From Vibrio porteresiae DSM 19223 (lineage in GTDB: Bacteria > Pseudomonadota > Gammaproteobacteria > Enterobacterales > Vibrionaceae), in the NCBI RefSeq assembly GCF_024347055.1, contig NZ_AP024895.1:620001-684000 (forward strand): a stretch of DNA of 64,000 nucleotides, written 5' to 3'. Position 1 is the first letter of the stretch. Every line of letters begins with the position of its first letter. Under the pieces are notes generated by a model. That model saw only the letters and a list, made by a program, of their open reading frames with translations, was not told where the DNA came from and did not search any database. The position numbers and the translations under genes are program-made. This document shows positions 28,544 through 36,014 of the stretch, in pieces.

Positions 28544-30040
28544 ATGACAAAACAAAGGTTATACCACTCAAATTTCAATCACCACGGACATCGTAGAGGT
28601 AAAGCAAATCGGTCTCGTGCTCATAATTTAAGAGCCAAAGCAGTTCTTGAAAGTTTATATACAGACAAATTAGAAATGAACGATATCTGTGATTTCGGTT
28701 TGACAAAAAATAATGTTTTATATATTCCTGACGAAAACGGGAAATTAAAACTATCTAATCCGGAGAAAGGAGAAAACCTCTATAATCAAATAACATTTAA
28801 ACTGGATAAAGAAAAAAAGGAATACTTGGCTAATCTAGAAAGTGCTTTTAGCGACTCAAACAAAGCAGAACTATCTGATAAAAGGGCAAAAGCAAAAGCT
28901 GCATTAAAACGTTATAAGGATGGTTCTGATGGTTCAGAAAGTGAGTTCTGGCAAGACTTAACGGATAGGTTAGGCTCTGACGAAATAGATCCAGAAACAG
29001 AAATTTATAATTTAAAAAATTGTGCTGCAAAGATAAAAAGATTTAATCAAAAAGTTCAAAGACTAAAAGAATTATCAGATTATAATCAATTGATAGGAGT
29101 GAAAAGTAGAAATACAGAATATACAGTTTTCAGCAAGGAGTTGGTTTATAAGTTCCCTGATGATACAGGGTTAAATGTTAAACCTACGGATTTGGCTAAT
29201 TTTGTAAATGGCATTAGTAAAATATTATATCCTGATTTTTCTGTTAATTATTTAGTTGTTCATTTAGATGAAAACCCAGACAATCCCCATGCTCATATTG
29301 AATATTCTGGTAAAAATAATCAAACTGGTGAAATGGACATTCAACAGCAAGTTTTTTTAAATTTGAAAAGAGTATATAAAAAAGAAAGTAAAATTTTTCC
29401 TTTTGAAAATATTAATCATTATAATGATTTAACATTTACAGAAGTTAAAAAATTTGGTGAAGTGTATCAAGATTATATTTTCGAAAAGATGAATGCTTTT
29501 TTAAAAGAAAGGAAATATGAAGTAAACCTTGAAAAAAGAACAGCAGTAGAAAAGTTAAATGACTTTGAAAAATTCAAAGATAAATTTAGACCATCACAGA
29601 AAAGAGAATGGACTAGAGCTGGTAAATTGAAAGAACAAAATAAGGTGGCTGAAGAAAAATTAGTAGAAACAAATGAAAATTTAGCTAAAAATAAAACAAA
29701 AATAGCAACTCAAAATATGGTTATAAAATCAAAAAAAGAAGAGGTTGAAAAAATAGATATTGAAATAATAGACAAGGTAAATATTTTACTTAAACTTAAT
29801 GAAAAAATTAATGATCTTAATAAAAAATATGAAGAATTAAAAGAGGCGGTAAAAGATGCCCTGACAAGCGCTTATGAATATGCAGTAAATGATTTAAAAC
29901 CAAGTTTATTTAACTATTTTAAAAGGCAAAAGCAAATTAAAGAAATTGATTCTGAATTAGGGGAAAGGTTAAAAAATGATGCTATTGATCTACAACCAAA
30001 TGAAGAAAAGAAAAATGCCATTAAATATAACAGAAATTAA
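28544..30040 (+). CDS. Divergent HUH relaxase (mobilization protein)
   Basis: 498 residues. A metal-binding HUH signature H240-x-D-E-x4-P-H249-x-H251 (VVHLDENPDNPHAHIEYSGK) matches motif III of MobV/MobA-type relaxases, which nick oriT and lead the strand in transfer. Unusually, about 200 residues rich in charged helices precede it, starting with a His/Arg-rich tail (LYHSNFNHHGHRRGKANRSR), and no standard motif I was recognised. Residues 360-450 form a long Lys/Glu coiled coil. Family within MOB classes is uncertain. Ribosome site AGGAGAA; a hairpin follows the stop. Confidence 0.75.
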   Translation: MTKQRLYHSNFNHHGHRRGKANRSRAHNLRAKAVLESLYTDKLEMNDICDFGLTKNNVLYIPDENGKLKLSNPEKGENLYNQITFKLDKEKKEYLANLESAFSDSNKAELSDKRAKAKAALKRYKDGSDGSESEFWQDLTDRLGSDEIDPETEIYNLKNCAAKIKRFNQKVQRLKELSDYNQLIGVKSRNTEYTVFSKELVYKFPDDTGLNVKPTDLANFVNGISKILYPDFSVNYLVVHLDENPDNPHAHIEYSGKNNQTGEMDIQQQVFLNLKRVYKKESKIFPFENINHYNDLTFTEVKKFGEVYQDYIFEKMNAFLKERKYEVNLEKRTAVEKLNDFEKFKDKFRPSQKREWTRAGKLKEQNKVAEEKLVETNENLAKNKTKIATQNMVIKSKKEEVEKIDIEIIDKVNILLKLNEKINDLNKKYEELKEAVKDALTSAYEYAVNDLKPSLFNYFKRQKQIKEIDSELGERLKNDAIDLQPNEEKKNAIKYNRN

Positions 30041-30065
30041 ATGAACTAATTATAGTTCATTTAAT
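30036..30065 (+). terminator. Hairpin over the relaxase stop codon
   Basis: A 13-bp perfect inverted repeat ATTAAATGAACTA / TAGTTCATTTAAT with a 4-nt loop, overlapping the TAA stop and followed by AT-rich DNA. Probably terminator or mRNA 3' end; all stem pairs but four are A-T. Confidence 0.5.
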
Positions 30066-30099
30066 AATATTTATTATAATATGATAGTATAGTAAATAA

Positions 30100-30249
30100 T
30101 TAATAACGACCCCAATCATTAGGATCATCGCAATTATCTATGGCTTCTTGCTCTTGGCAGTTTCTGCATATATCTTCACCGTGATTAGTATCTTCATTGC
30201 ATATTTTGCAGTTTCCAACATCTTCATAGTCATAATTACTTTCGTTCAT
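30100..30249 (-). CDS. 49-residue zinc-ribbon protein
   Basis: A small gene that begins MNESNYDYEDVGNCKIC and ends DDPNDWGRY. It has two C-x2-C pairs (C14-C17 and C28-C31) plus C40 and H23, the pattern of a zinc ribbon, in an acidic protein. A strong Shine-Dalgarno (GGAGAAGA) is 4-5 bases before the ATG. It starts 12 bases after the stop of the RepL-like gene, so they are probably co-transcribed. Function unknown. Confidence 0.65.
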   Translation of the reverse strand: MNESNYDYEDVGNCKICNEDTNHGEDICRNCQEQEAIDNCDDPNDWGRY

Positions 30250-30261
30250 TTTCTTCTCCTG

Positions 30262-30768
30262 TTATTTTGTTGTTATTTGTTTTGAATATTCTCTTTTTAT
30301 TTTCTTTGTCTGCTCATTATAGTCTAAATAAATAGTTGCTTTAAATTTTGCTTTCCACAAATTAGCATCACCTTTTGTCCATACAATAAAGGCATTTATT
30401 GCATAAATGTTCATGTTTCCATTTTTAAATATTTCAATGAATTTTCTTTCAACAAGAACTCTAATGTGTCTTGATAAAGTTCGTCTACTAAGTTTAAATA
30501 ATTTTTCTAACGTAGCCATTGAAATACATATTGCATTAGTTCCGTCCATCTCAGATATAAAAAACTCAAAAATAGAATTAGCAATAGGTTCCTCTCTTGC
30601 TAACAAAACTTTGGATTTGTAATTTTCTTTATTAAATGCAAAAAAAGGTGCGCTCAATTGTTTTGCTTCTATCTCTCCTGTTTCTTTGTCTCTATTTAGA
30701 ATTACTGGACATTCTTGGCTATCTTCTCTATATGTTTTATATTTATTATTTTCAATAATATTATTCAT
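30262..30768 (-). CDS. RepL-like winged-helix protein, possible plasmid replication initiator
   Basis: 168 residues. Residues about 65-130 form a winged helix-turn-helix (MATLEKLFKLSRRTLSRHIRVLVERKFIEIFKNG), followed by a short C-terminal strand part (INAFIVWTKGDANLWKAKFKATIYL). The pattern 'helices, wHTH, then xxxFxVWKGD' recalls RepL proteins of rolling-circle plasmids. A plain regulator is the alternative. A 16-bp palindrome lies about 100 bases upstream of its start. Together with the relaxase it suggests the island was, or can be, a plasmid. Confidence 0.55.
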   Translation of the reverse strand: MNNIIENNKYKTYREDSQECPVILNRDKETGEIEAKQLSAPFFAFNKENYKSKVLLAREEPIANSIFEFFISEMDGTNAICISMATLEKLFKLSRRTLSRHIRVLVERKFIEIFKNGNMNIYAINAFIVWTKGDANLWKAKFKATIYLDYNEQTKKIKREYSKQITTK

Positions 30769-30869
30769 TTTAATTTCTCCTATATTTATAAATTGAATAT
30801 AATTAATGAAACATATATTTTTTATTTGTCAATAGTTGGGAAATAAAAATCTCGATTAAAGACGTATTA

Positions 30870-30885
30870 TTCACATTAATGTGAA
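30870..30885. promoter_or_regulatory. Perfect 16-bp palindrome upstream of the RepL-like gene
   Basis: TTCACATT / AATGTGAA with no spacer, followed by a partial repeat GTGAAATACTTCAT. Candidate operator or initiator binding site. Confidence 0.5.
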
Positions 30886-31224
30886 GTGAAATACTTCATC
30901 TTTTTAGAAAATATTAAACCAATAAAAATAAAGAAAAATCAAATAAAATAACAAGGTTTACCCATTAAATTTGGGCTTCATTAAGCGGAAAATTAGCTGA
31001 TTTTTCGAAAAGTGTGCCCATTAATGGGATCTCTAAGGATCTCATTGGTCGGAAAAAAATCCTTATTTTAAGCTATTTTTTAAGTTGCTCTCTTGTATCT
31101 GCTTTTAATAGGTAATTACGAGTAAGTTTCTTACGTGTGTTTGAGCGTATGCGAGTAGAAATTTTCCTTGTTCGATTGGTCGAAAAATGAAAGGACGGAT
31201 CATTTTGAAAATTTGGGTAGGAAA

Positions 31225-31254
31225 TGTGGGGGGCAAGTCTCCCCCACACCCCCC
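31225..31254. promoter_or_regulatory. G/C-rich inverted repeat, candidate oriT
   Basis: TGTGGGGG (31225-31232) pairs perfectly with CCCCCACA (31241-31248) around GCAAGTCT, followed by CCCCCCGATACC. It is the only G/C-rich stretch in the island. There is no T tract, so it is not a normal terminator. An inverted repeat next to an asymmetric C-rich tract resembles nic regions of mobilizable plasmids, but the match is by general form only. Confidence 0.4.
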
Positions 31255-31297
31255 GATACCCTATGGGGTTGCTCTGATTTTGACTAGTGAGGGATTA

Positions 31298-32989
31298 TTA
31301 TTCGAAAGTGTAATATTTTTCTGGAGTTTCAATTCCCCAGAAATTTGTTGCTTTTAATATCTCAGAAAAACGTCCGTCCATAGTGCCATTTTTATATGCT
31401 TGAACTACTTCCTCTTTAAGATCGAAAAATTCTTTGAAACCATCAGCTTTTTCAATAATATTCTTTGTTTTTTCTATCTTGCTATTTTTCACTTTAAAGT
31501 AAATGATTTGACCATTGTTATATAAAGCAGTGCAGTTTCTGGAATCGCTTGATATTATAAATCCTGCAAAATTTTCATTTATAAATTTTTTTGCTTTTTT
31601 TATTGAAATAGGATCGTTTTTGTCAAAATAATCTAATTTATTATCACTTGATAATCTTGATATGCTAACTTTGAAACTGGCTATACGTGCATCATTCTCT
31701 CTTATTTGCTTTTGTAGTTTTGAACTTTCTTTAAGATATATTGTAAAATCTAGTTCGTCATTATTGTTAAGTTCTTCAAGTAATAATAATTTTTCATTAA
31801 TACTTTTTGAATAACTTGATATCTCGGCTATTTTTTCTTTTATTTTTTTGATTTTATCACTATTGTCTTGTGGTTTTGTATCTATTAAACCGAACATGTT
31901 AGGCATTGATATTAGAAAATCATCATATTTAATAGATGCACTTTTGCATTGTAGCCCACGTCTACCAGAGCATTTAAGCATATGATAATATTTTTTACCT
32001 GACTTTAAAATTTTATCATCAGTTTCAAAATAGTATTTTTGGCCACAGCCAGAACAAAATATTTTTCCTGTAAAGATGTTTATTGAATTTCGTCCTGATG
32101 TTTTTATTGTTTTTTTTGTTTTAGTCATAGATTGAACTATATCCCAATCATCGTTTGAAATGATTTGAGGATAGTAGTTTTTAAATGTATCACCAGTTTT
32201 TCGAATGTACAATTCACCTAATACACAGCGATTTTTTAAAATGTGATTTACTTTTGCTGAACTCCAAAGGTTAGTAAAGTTTTTTTGTCTTTTTTTTGCC
32301 ACTTGTGGAGTTTTTTCATAATTTAAAGTCCTTGCTATTTCGTTAAAAGAGATTCCATTTATATACATTTTGAATATTCTTTTTACGATCTCAGCTTTTT
32401 TATTTAAAACAAAATTTGTTTCTTTCTTAGTACCTTTATTGTCGATCCAACCGGGAAAAATCCCAACATATTGTATTTGTTTACCGTCATGTAATGCGTC
32501 TAGTCTAGCGTCAAAACTCTTTAGAATCCGTTCTGATTTCTTTGCACTTTCTTCATTCGCCTGAGCCATGAGCATAGATGAATACATAACGCTCATTAAG
32601 TCATTGAGACTTTCTTTTGTGTAGACCCTCTTATCCATCAGCGTTATGACGTTGATATTCGATCTAAGTATCTTTCTCAATACATCAGAGGCATCGTCTA
32701 AACTTTGTCGTGAGAGCCTGTCAAATTGTTCAACACACAGATAAGCAGTTCCGTCTGTTTCAATAATTCCCGTATCTATAGCGTCAAAGAAATCGCCTAG
32801 TGAGCCCTTTTTGATATGATCGGCTTTATACGCTGATAAGCCTAAATCTCTCAATTCAAGACTATCATTTACGGTATAGCCGTTCTCTTTCGCATACTTT
32901 AAAATATCGCCAAGCTGTCGCTTGTAAGAACTACCGCCAGATTGTTGTTCACTGCTAAACCGAACGTATGGGTATATAATTTTTTGCAT
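31298..32989 (-). CDS. Large serine recombinase (site-specific integrase)
   Basis: 563 residues from MQKIIYPYVRFSS, with AAGGAG 7 bases before the ATG. The catalytic N-terminal domain shows Y8-x-R10-x-S12 (Ser nucleophile) and EQFDRLSRQ. A Recombinase domain follows near 190-280, then a zinc ribbon (CSGCG ... C-x7-C) near 310-350, and a coiled coil about 380-430 that in this class controls integration versus excision. It is most likely the enzyme that inserted the island. The gene lies at the right edge and reads leftward. Confidence 0.93.
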   Translation of the reverse strand: MQKIIYPYVRFSSEQQSGGSSYKRQLGDILKYAKENGYTVNDSLELRDLGLSAYKADHIKKGSLGDFFDAIDTGIIETDGTAYLCVEQFDRLSRQSLDDASDVLRKILRSNINVITLMDKRVYTKESLNDLMSVMYSSMLMAQANEESAKKSERILKSFDARLDALHDGKQIQYVGIFPGWIDNKGTKKETNFVLNKKAEIVKRIFKMYINGISFNEIARTLNYEKTPQVAKKRQKNFTNLWSSAKVNHILKNRCVLGELYIRKTGDTFKNYYPQIISNDDWDIVQSMTKTKKTIKTSGRNSINIFTGKIFCSGCGQKYYFETDDKILKSGKKYYHMLKCSGRRGLQCKSASIKYDDFLISMPNMFGLIDTKPQDNSDKIKKIKEKIAEISSYSKSINEKLLLLEELNNNDELDFTIYLKESSKLQKQIRENDARIASFKVSISRLSSDNKLDYFDKNDPISIKKAKKFINENFAGFIISSDSRNCTALYNNGQIIYFKVKNSKIEKTKNIIEKADGFKEFFDLKEEVVQAYKNGTMDGRFSEILKATNFWGIETPEKYYTFE

Positions 32990-33074
32990 CACTAGGCTCC
33001 TTAGATTATGCAAATCTTAACATAAATTCTTTCCTGTAAATTATATTAAAAAGCACGGGGCTGTTATCAGGTAA

Positions 33075-33112
33075 AAAGAGAAGTAGGTCGAATTTACTTT
33101 ATTCGACATACT
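33075..33112 (-). terminator. Intrinsic terminator of the AraC gene
   Basis: On the minus strand a 12-bp stem with one mismatch (AGTATGTCGAAT / ATTCGACCTACT, loop AAAGTAA), followed by TCTCTTTTT, 38 bases after the stop. It puts the right edge of the island left of here. Confidence 0.7.
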
Positions 33113-33149
33113 GTGAGGGATTATTTAGCAATGACTGATATTTAATGGG

Positions 33150-34001
33150 TTAACGAACTTCCATTAACTGATATTGCTTAGGGGTTAAGCCATATTCTTT
33201 CTTAAATAGACGAATATAGTGGGAAATATTGTCATAACCGGCTTCATAAGCGGTGTCCGTCACCGACAGATTACGTAAATACTGGCGAGATTTTTTTAAC
33301 CGCAGTTTGGTTATGTAATCTTTTGGGCATTGATTGGTGATCAATTTAAATTTTTGACTGAAATTTGATAACGACATATCCACTTCTTCAGCGATATCTG
33401 AAATCGACATGTGATTACCTTGATTCGAGTTCATTAATCGAATCGCTTTATTGATCGGATGATGTTGGTGGTGCTGAATAATATCGTGGCAACCTTGAAT
33501 CTTCATCAGTTCATAGACGAGTTCTTGGCAAGTGATATCGACTAAAAATTTCATATTCGCATCTTCTTCCGCCATGATTTCTTGCATACGAGATTGCAGT
33601 GCGGTGAGTCGATGAGAAATGGAGTCCAAGAAAAAGGTTGAGTAGGTAATGTCTTTAGCTAGCTCAATTTGCAAATTGGCAGACACTTTCTGGCTCACGT
33701 CATCAATGAGATGATCGCTGAATTCATACACTAAGGCTTTGGTGTATTCAGGCATCGACATATAAACATTCGAATGAGGCGGTAAAAGGATAAATTGATC
33801 CTTACCGTAAACGAAGCGTTCAGATTGGTTAATGCTGACTGTTTTGGTGCCAGAAATAATAGTACAGAGGCGAGGCGAGTCATACGAACGATACTCATCG
33901 CAAAAATGCTTGGGTAGGTCGTAGTACATCAAATTGATGCTATCGGTTGAAAAAGCATATTCGGTTTCAGCTACCTTGTTAAAATTTGAAATTTTATCCA
34001 T
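33150..34001 (-). CDS. AraC-family transcriptional regulator
   Basis: 283 residues. N-terminal effector/cupin-like part (AraC_N type) with LYYDLP and QFILLPPHSNVYMS; C-terminal double helix-turn-helix from about residue 185 (HMSISDIAEEVDMSLSNFSQKFK ... SVTDTAYEAGYDNISHYIRLFKKEYGLTPKQY). Shine-Dalgarno AGAGGTG before ATG. It lies directly downstream of the aldehyde dehydrogenase on the same strand, 331 bases away and behind a terminator, so it is a separate unit that may regulate that gene. Not part of the island by base composition. Confidence 0.9.
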   Translation of the reverse strand: MDKISNFNKVAETEYAFSTDSINLMYYDLPKHFCDEYRSYDSPRLCTIISGTKTVSINQSERFVYGKDQFILLPPHSNVYMSMPEYTKALVYEFSDHLIDDVSQKVSANLQIELAKDITYSTFFLDSISHRLTALQSRMQEIMAEEDANMKFLVDITCQELVYELMKIQGCHDIIQHHQHHPINKAIRLMNSNQGNHMSISDIAEEVDMSLSNFSQKFKLITNQCPKDYITKLRLKKSRQYLRNLSVTDTAYEAGYDNISHYIRLFKKEYGLTPKQYQLMEVR

Positions 34002-34106
34002 AGGGCACCTCTTCTATTTATGCCTGAACTGCGCCGATTATAGGGGAAGTTATTCCTCTTCACTATATTAGTTTTTATGAGCGTAAGTTCATTTTTAAAT
34101 CTTTCA

Positions 34107-34122
34107 TCATTAAATTTAATGA
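34107..34122. promoter_or_regulatory. 16-bp palindrome in the AraC-gene promoter region
   Basis: TCATTAAA / TTTAATGA, perfect, about 105 bases upstream of the AraC start in the 331-base gap 34002-34332. Besides this and the terminator at 34185-34229 the gap shows nothing. Confidence 0.4.
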
Positions 34123-34184
34123 GTTAGATAATGTGGATTCTCAGCATTTAGTGAAATATGTGATCTGGATTTAGTCGATGATTA

Positions 34185-34229
34185 AATAAGAAAGGCCCAA
34201 CAAGTAAGGTGATAGGTCTTGTTGAGCCT
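34185..34229 (-). terminator. Intrinsic terminator of the aldehyde dehydrogenase gene
   Basis: On the minus strand AGGCTCAACAAG pairs with CTTGTTGGGCCT (one G-T pair, 13-nt loop), followed by TTTCTTATTT. Confidence 0.8.
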
Positions 34230-34332
34230 GCTTATGTCAATGGTTGAGACAAGCGAAAGGGGATAATGTCTTTGCTTGTCCTCAGTGTCAGAAGCTTGGG
34301 AATGTCACTGACGCAGAGGAAACCAAGATAAC

Positions 34333-35706
34333 TTAAGCAACGTTTTCCAGTTGTTCTTCGAAGTGATAAACCACTTTCTTAATATTAAATAGGTGCTCTG
34401 GGCCAACGTTGTCTGATACTGAACTGCCGCCAACCGCGCCACAACCTAGAGTTAGTGCTGGTGTTAGGTCGGTAGTTGCGCCAATACCGCCAAGCGCACT
34501 TGGTGTGTTGACTAGGCAGCGAGATACCGGCATACGTAGCGAGAATTCGTTAATCACACTGATGTTATTAGAGTGAATGGATGCAGTGTGACCACTGCCT
34601 TCGTTCACTAATAGATCAGCACAACGTTGTAGCGCAGCTGCATTATCTTGTTCCACATAGAAAGCAAGAATTGGCGTTAACTTCTCTCTTGAATATGGGT
34701 TAGTTTTGCTCACTGTATTTTGCTCAGAAAGCAGAATACGAGTGTCATCAGGAACCGTAAGACCTGCAAGCTCTGCAACATATTGTGCAGTTTTGCCTAC
34801 GATTTGAGGGTTCATCGTGCCGTTTTCACGCAGAATGAACTTGCCTAGTTGCGCTGACTCTTCTTCAGATAAGAAATAACCACCATTTTTCACGATCTCA
34901 TTGCGTACGCGTTCTTCCATGGATTTTTCAACCACAATGGATTGCTCTGATGCACAGATAACGCCGTTGTCGAAGGTTTTACTAAGGAAAATCTTTTCTA
35001 CTGCTTTGGTTACGTTAGCTGACTTTTCGATGTAAGCCGGAGAGTTTCCTGGGCCAACGCCAATTGCTGGATTACCTGAACTATAGGCTGCACGCACCAT
35101 CGCTTCGCCACCTGTAGCTAGGATCATAGCGGTGTCATGGCTAGTCATTAGTGCTTGAGTACCTTCTAAAGAGAGTTTGCTCATGCAGCCAATAATGCCT
35201 TCAGGAGCTCCCGCAGCGAGTGCAGCTTCATAGACGATACGGACAGTTTCTGTAATAGATTTGATCGCTGATGGGTGCGGAGAAATAACAATGCCATTGC
35301 CAGATTTGAGTGCAATCATCGTCTTATAGATGGTGGTAGACGTTGGGTTAGTTGATGGAATCAACGCAGCCACAACCCCCATAGGTACAGCAACATCCAT
35401 AGTGCGAGTCACTGGATCAGTTTTTAGCACTCCAATGGTTTTCTGGTCTTTAATGTGTTCGTAAAGTTTTTTACTCGCAAACTCGTTCTTCACTACTTTA
35501 TCGGCAGCATTACCAAAACCTGTTTCATCGGCAGCCATCTGTGCAAGACGAATGCTTTCGCGCAAAGCGGCATCAGCCATGCTTTTTACTATGGTATCAA
35601 TTTGCTTTTGAGAAAAGGTTTTTAAGGTAGCTTGCGCTTGAGATGCTTGTTGAATTAGCGCTTGAGCTTCTTGTACAGACTCGTTGGTTAGGGTTTCACG
35701 TGTCAT
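34333..35706 (-). CDS. Stand-alone CoA-acylating aldehyde dehydrogenase
   Basis: 457 residues from MTRETLTNES, with GGAGA about 9 bases before; the in-frame start at 35769 adds an unconserved tail. It resembles the N-terminal half of AdhE and EutE/PduP/SauS-type enzymes: PSTNPTSTTIYK (120s), active-site FDNGVICASEQS with Cys251, and GVGPGNSPAYI. It oxidises an aldehyde to acyl-CoA with NAD(P) and CoA. No alcohol dehydrogenase domain, microcompartment or sulfonate genes are nearby, so acetaldehyde, sulfoacetaldehyde or another substrate cannot be told apart. The AraC regulator downstream may sense the substrate. Confidence 0.85.
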   Translation of the reverse strand: MTRETLTNESVQEAQALIQQASQAQATLKTFSQKQIDTIVKSMADAALRESIRLAQMAADETGFGNAADKVVKNEFASKKLYEHIKDQKTIGVLKTDPVTRTMDVAVPMGVVAALIPSTNPTSTTIYKTMIALKSGNGIVISPHPSAIKSITETVRIVYEAALAAGAPEGIIGCMSKLSLEGTQALMTSHDTAMILATGGEAMVRAAYSSGNPAIGVGPGNSPAYIEKSANVTKAVEKIFLSKTFDNGVICASEQSIVVEKSMEERVRNEIVKNGGYFLSEEESAQLGKFILRENGTMNPQIVGKTAQYVAELAGLTVPDDTRILLSEQNTVSKTNPYSREKLTPILAFYVEQDNAAALQRCADLLVNEGSGHTASIHSNNISVINEFSLRMPVSRCLVNTPSALGGIGATTDLTPALTLGCGAVGGSSVSDNVGPEHLFNIKKVVYHFEEQLENVA

Positions 35707-35797
35707 GGGAATTTCTCCAGTGTTGTACTCATTATGTTTGTGAGCTTTCCATGGCGCGGATAATAGCAACGGGGCTTTTTCACAACTAATTCACATT

Positions 35798-35821
35798 TTA
35801 AAAAAATAGCTATTTTTTTAA
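35798..35821. promoter_or_regulatory. Perfect 24-bp palindrome between the aldehyde dehydrogenase gene and arcB
   Basis: Arms TTAAAAAAATAG / CTATTTTTTTAA without spacer, 92-115 bases upstream of the dehydrogenase start. It may be an operator for that gene. The rest of the gap 35707-36014 shows only a second, weaker AAAGCTAGCTATTTT and the arcB ribosome site. Confidence 0.5.
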
Positions 35822-36014
35822 TTGTTTGAATCGGAGGGCAAAATACGTGATCGGGTTAATAAATTCTTTTAAAGCTAGCTATTTTGCAAAATTGGCTGAG
35901 ATGAAGGGGAGGAGGTGACTAATCACTTAACTTCAATGGGTTGTGATTGAGAAAGCTGACGAACAGGGGGGAAACACGCTAGACTAGCACTAATTCATTC
36001 CTATGGAGTTTTGA

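Larger units (their letters stand above)
30769..31297. other. Non-coding part of the island, candidate origin region
   Basis: 529 bases without a credible ORF. It holds the palindrome at 30870-30885, two copies of AAGGATCT/GGGATCTC-type repeats around 31030-31046, a CCCATTAATGGG palindrome (31017-31028), and the G/C-rich inverted repeat at 31225-31248. This would suit a replication or transfer origin of the parent plasmid. Confidence 0.45.
25678..33074. mobile_element. Integrated mobilizable plasmid-like element (IME) with restriction-modification cargo
   Basis: The block between maa and the AraC gene is much more AT-rich than its flanks and contains no core genes. It holds a restriction-modification pair, a basic coiled-coil protein, a relaxase, a zinc ribbon, a RepL-like protein and a large serine recombinase. 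The recombinase at the right end reads inward, as often seen for serine integrases next to their att site. The outer limits are bounds, not observed ends: left after the maa promoter and before 25839, right between the recombinase RBS (about 33000) and the AraC terminator (33075). No convincing direct repeat was found by eye. Confidence 0.75.

Noticed and set aside
33082..33112. 31-base imperfect inverted repeat as the serine recombinase att site
   Set aside because: It lies just after the AraC stop and is followed on that strand by TCTCTTTTT, so a terminator is the simpler reading. No matching copy was seen near the left edge.
25700..33140. Direct repeats marking the ends of the island
   Set aside because: Only short matches such as ACTGTG were found by eye on both sides, too short to call att cores.
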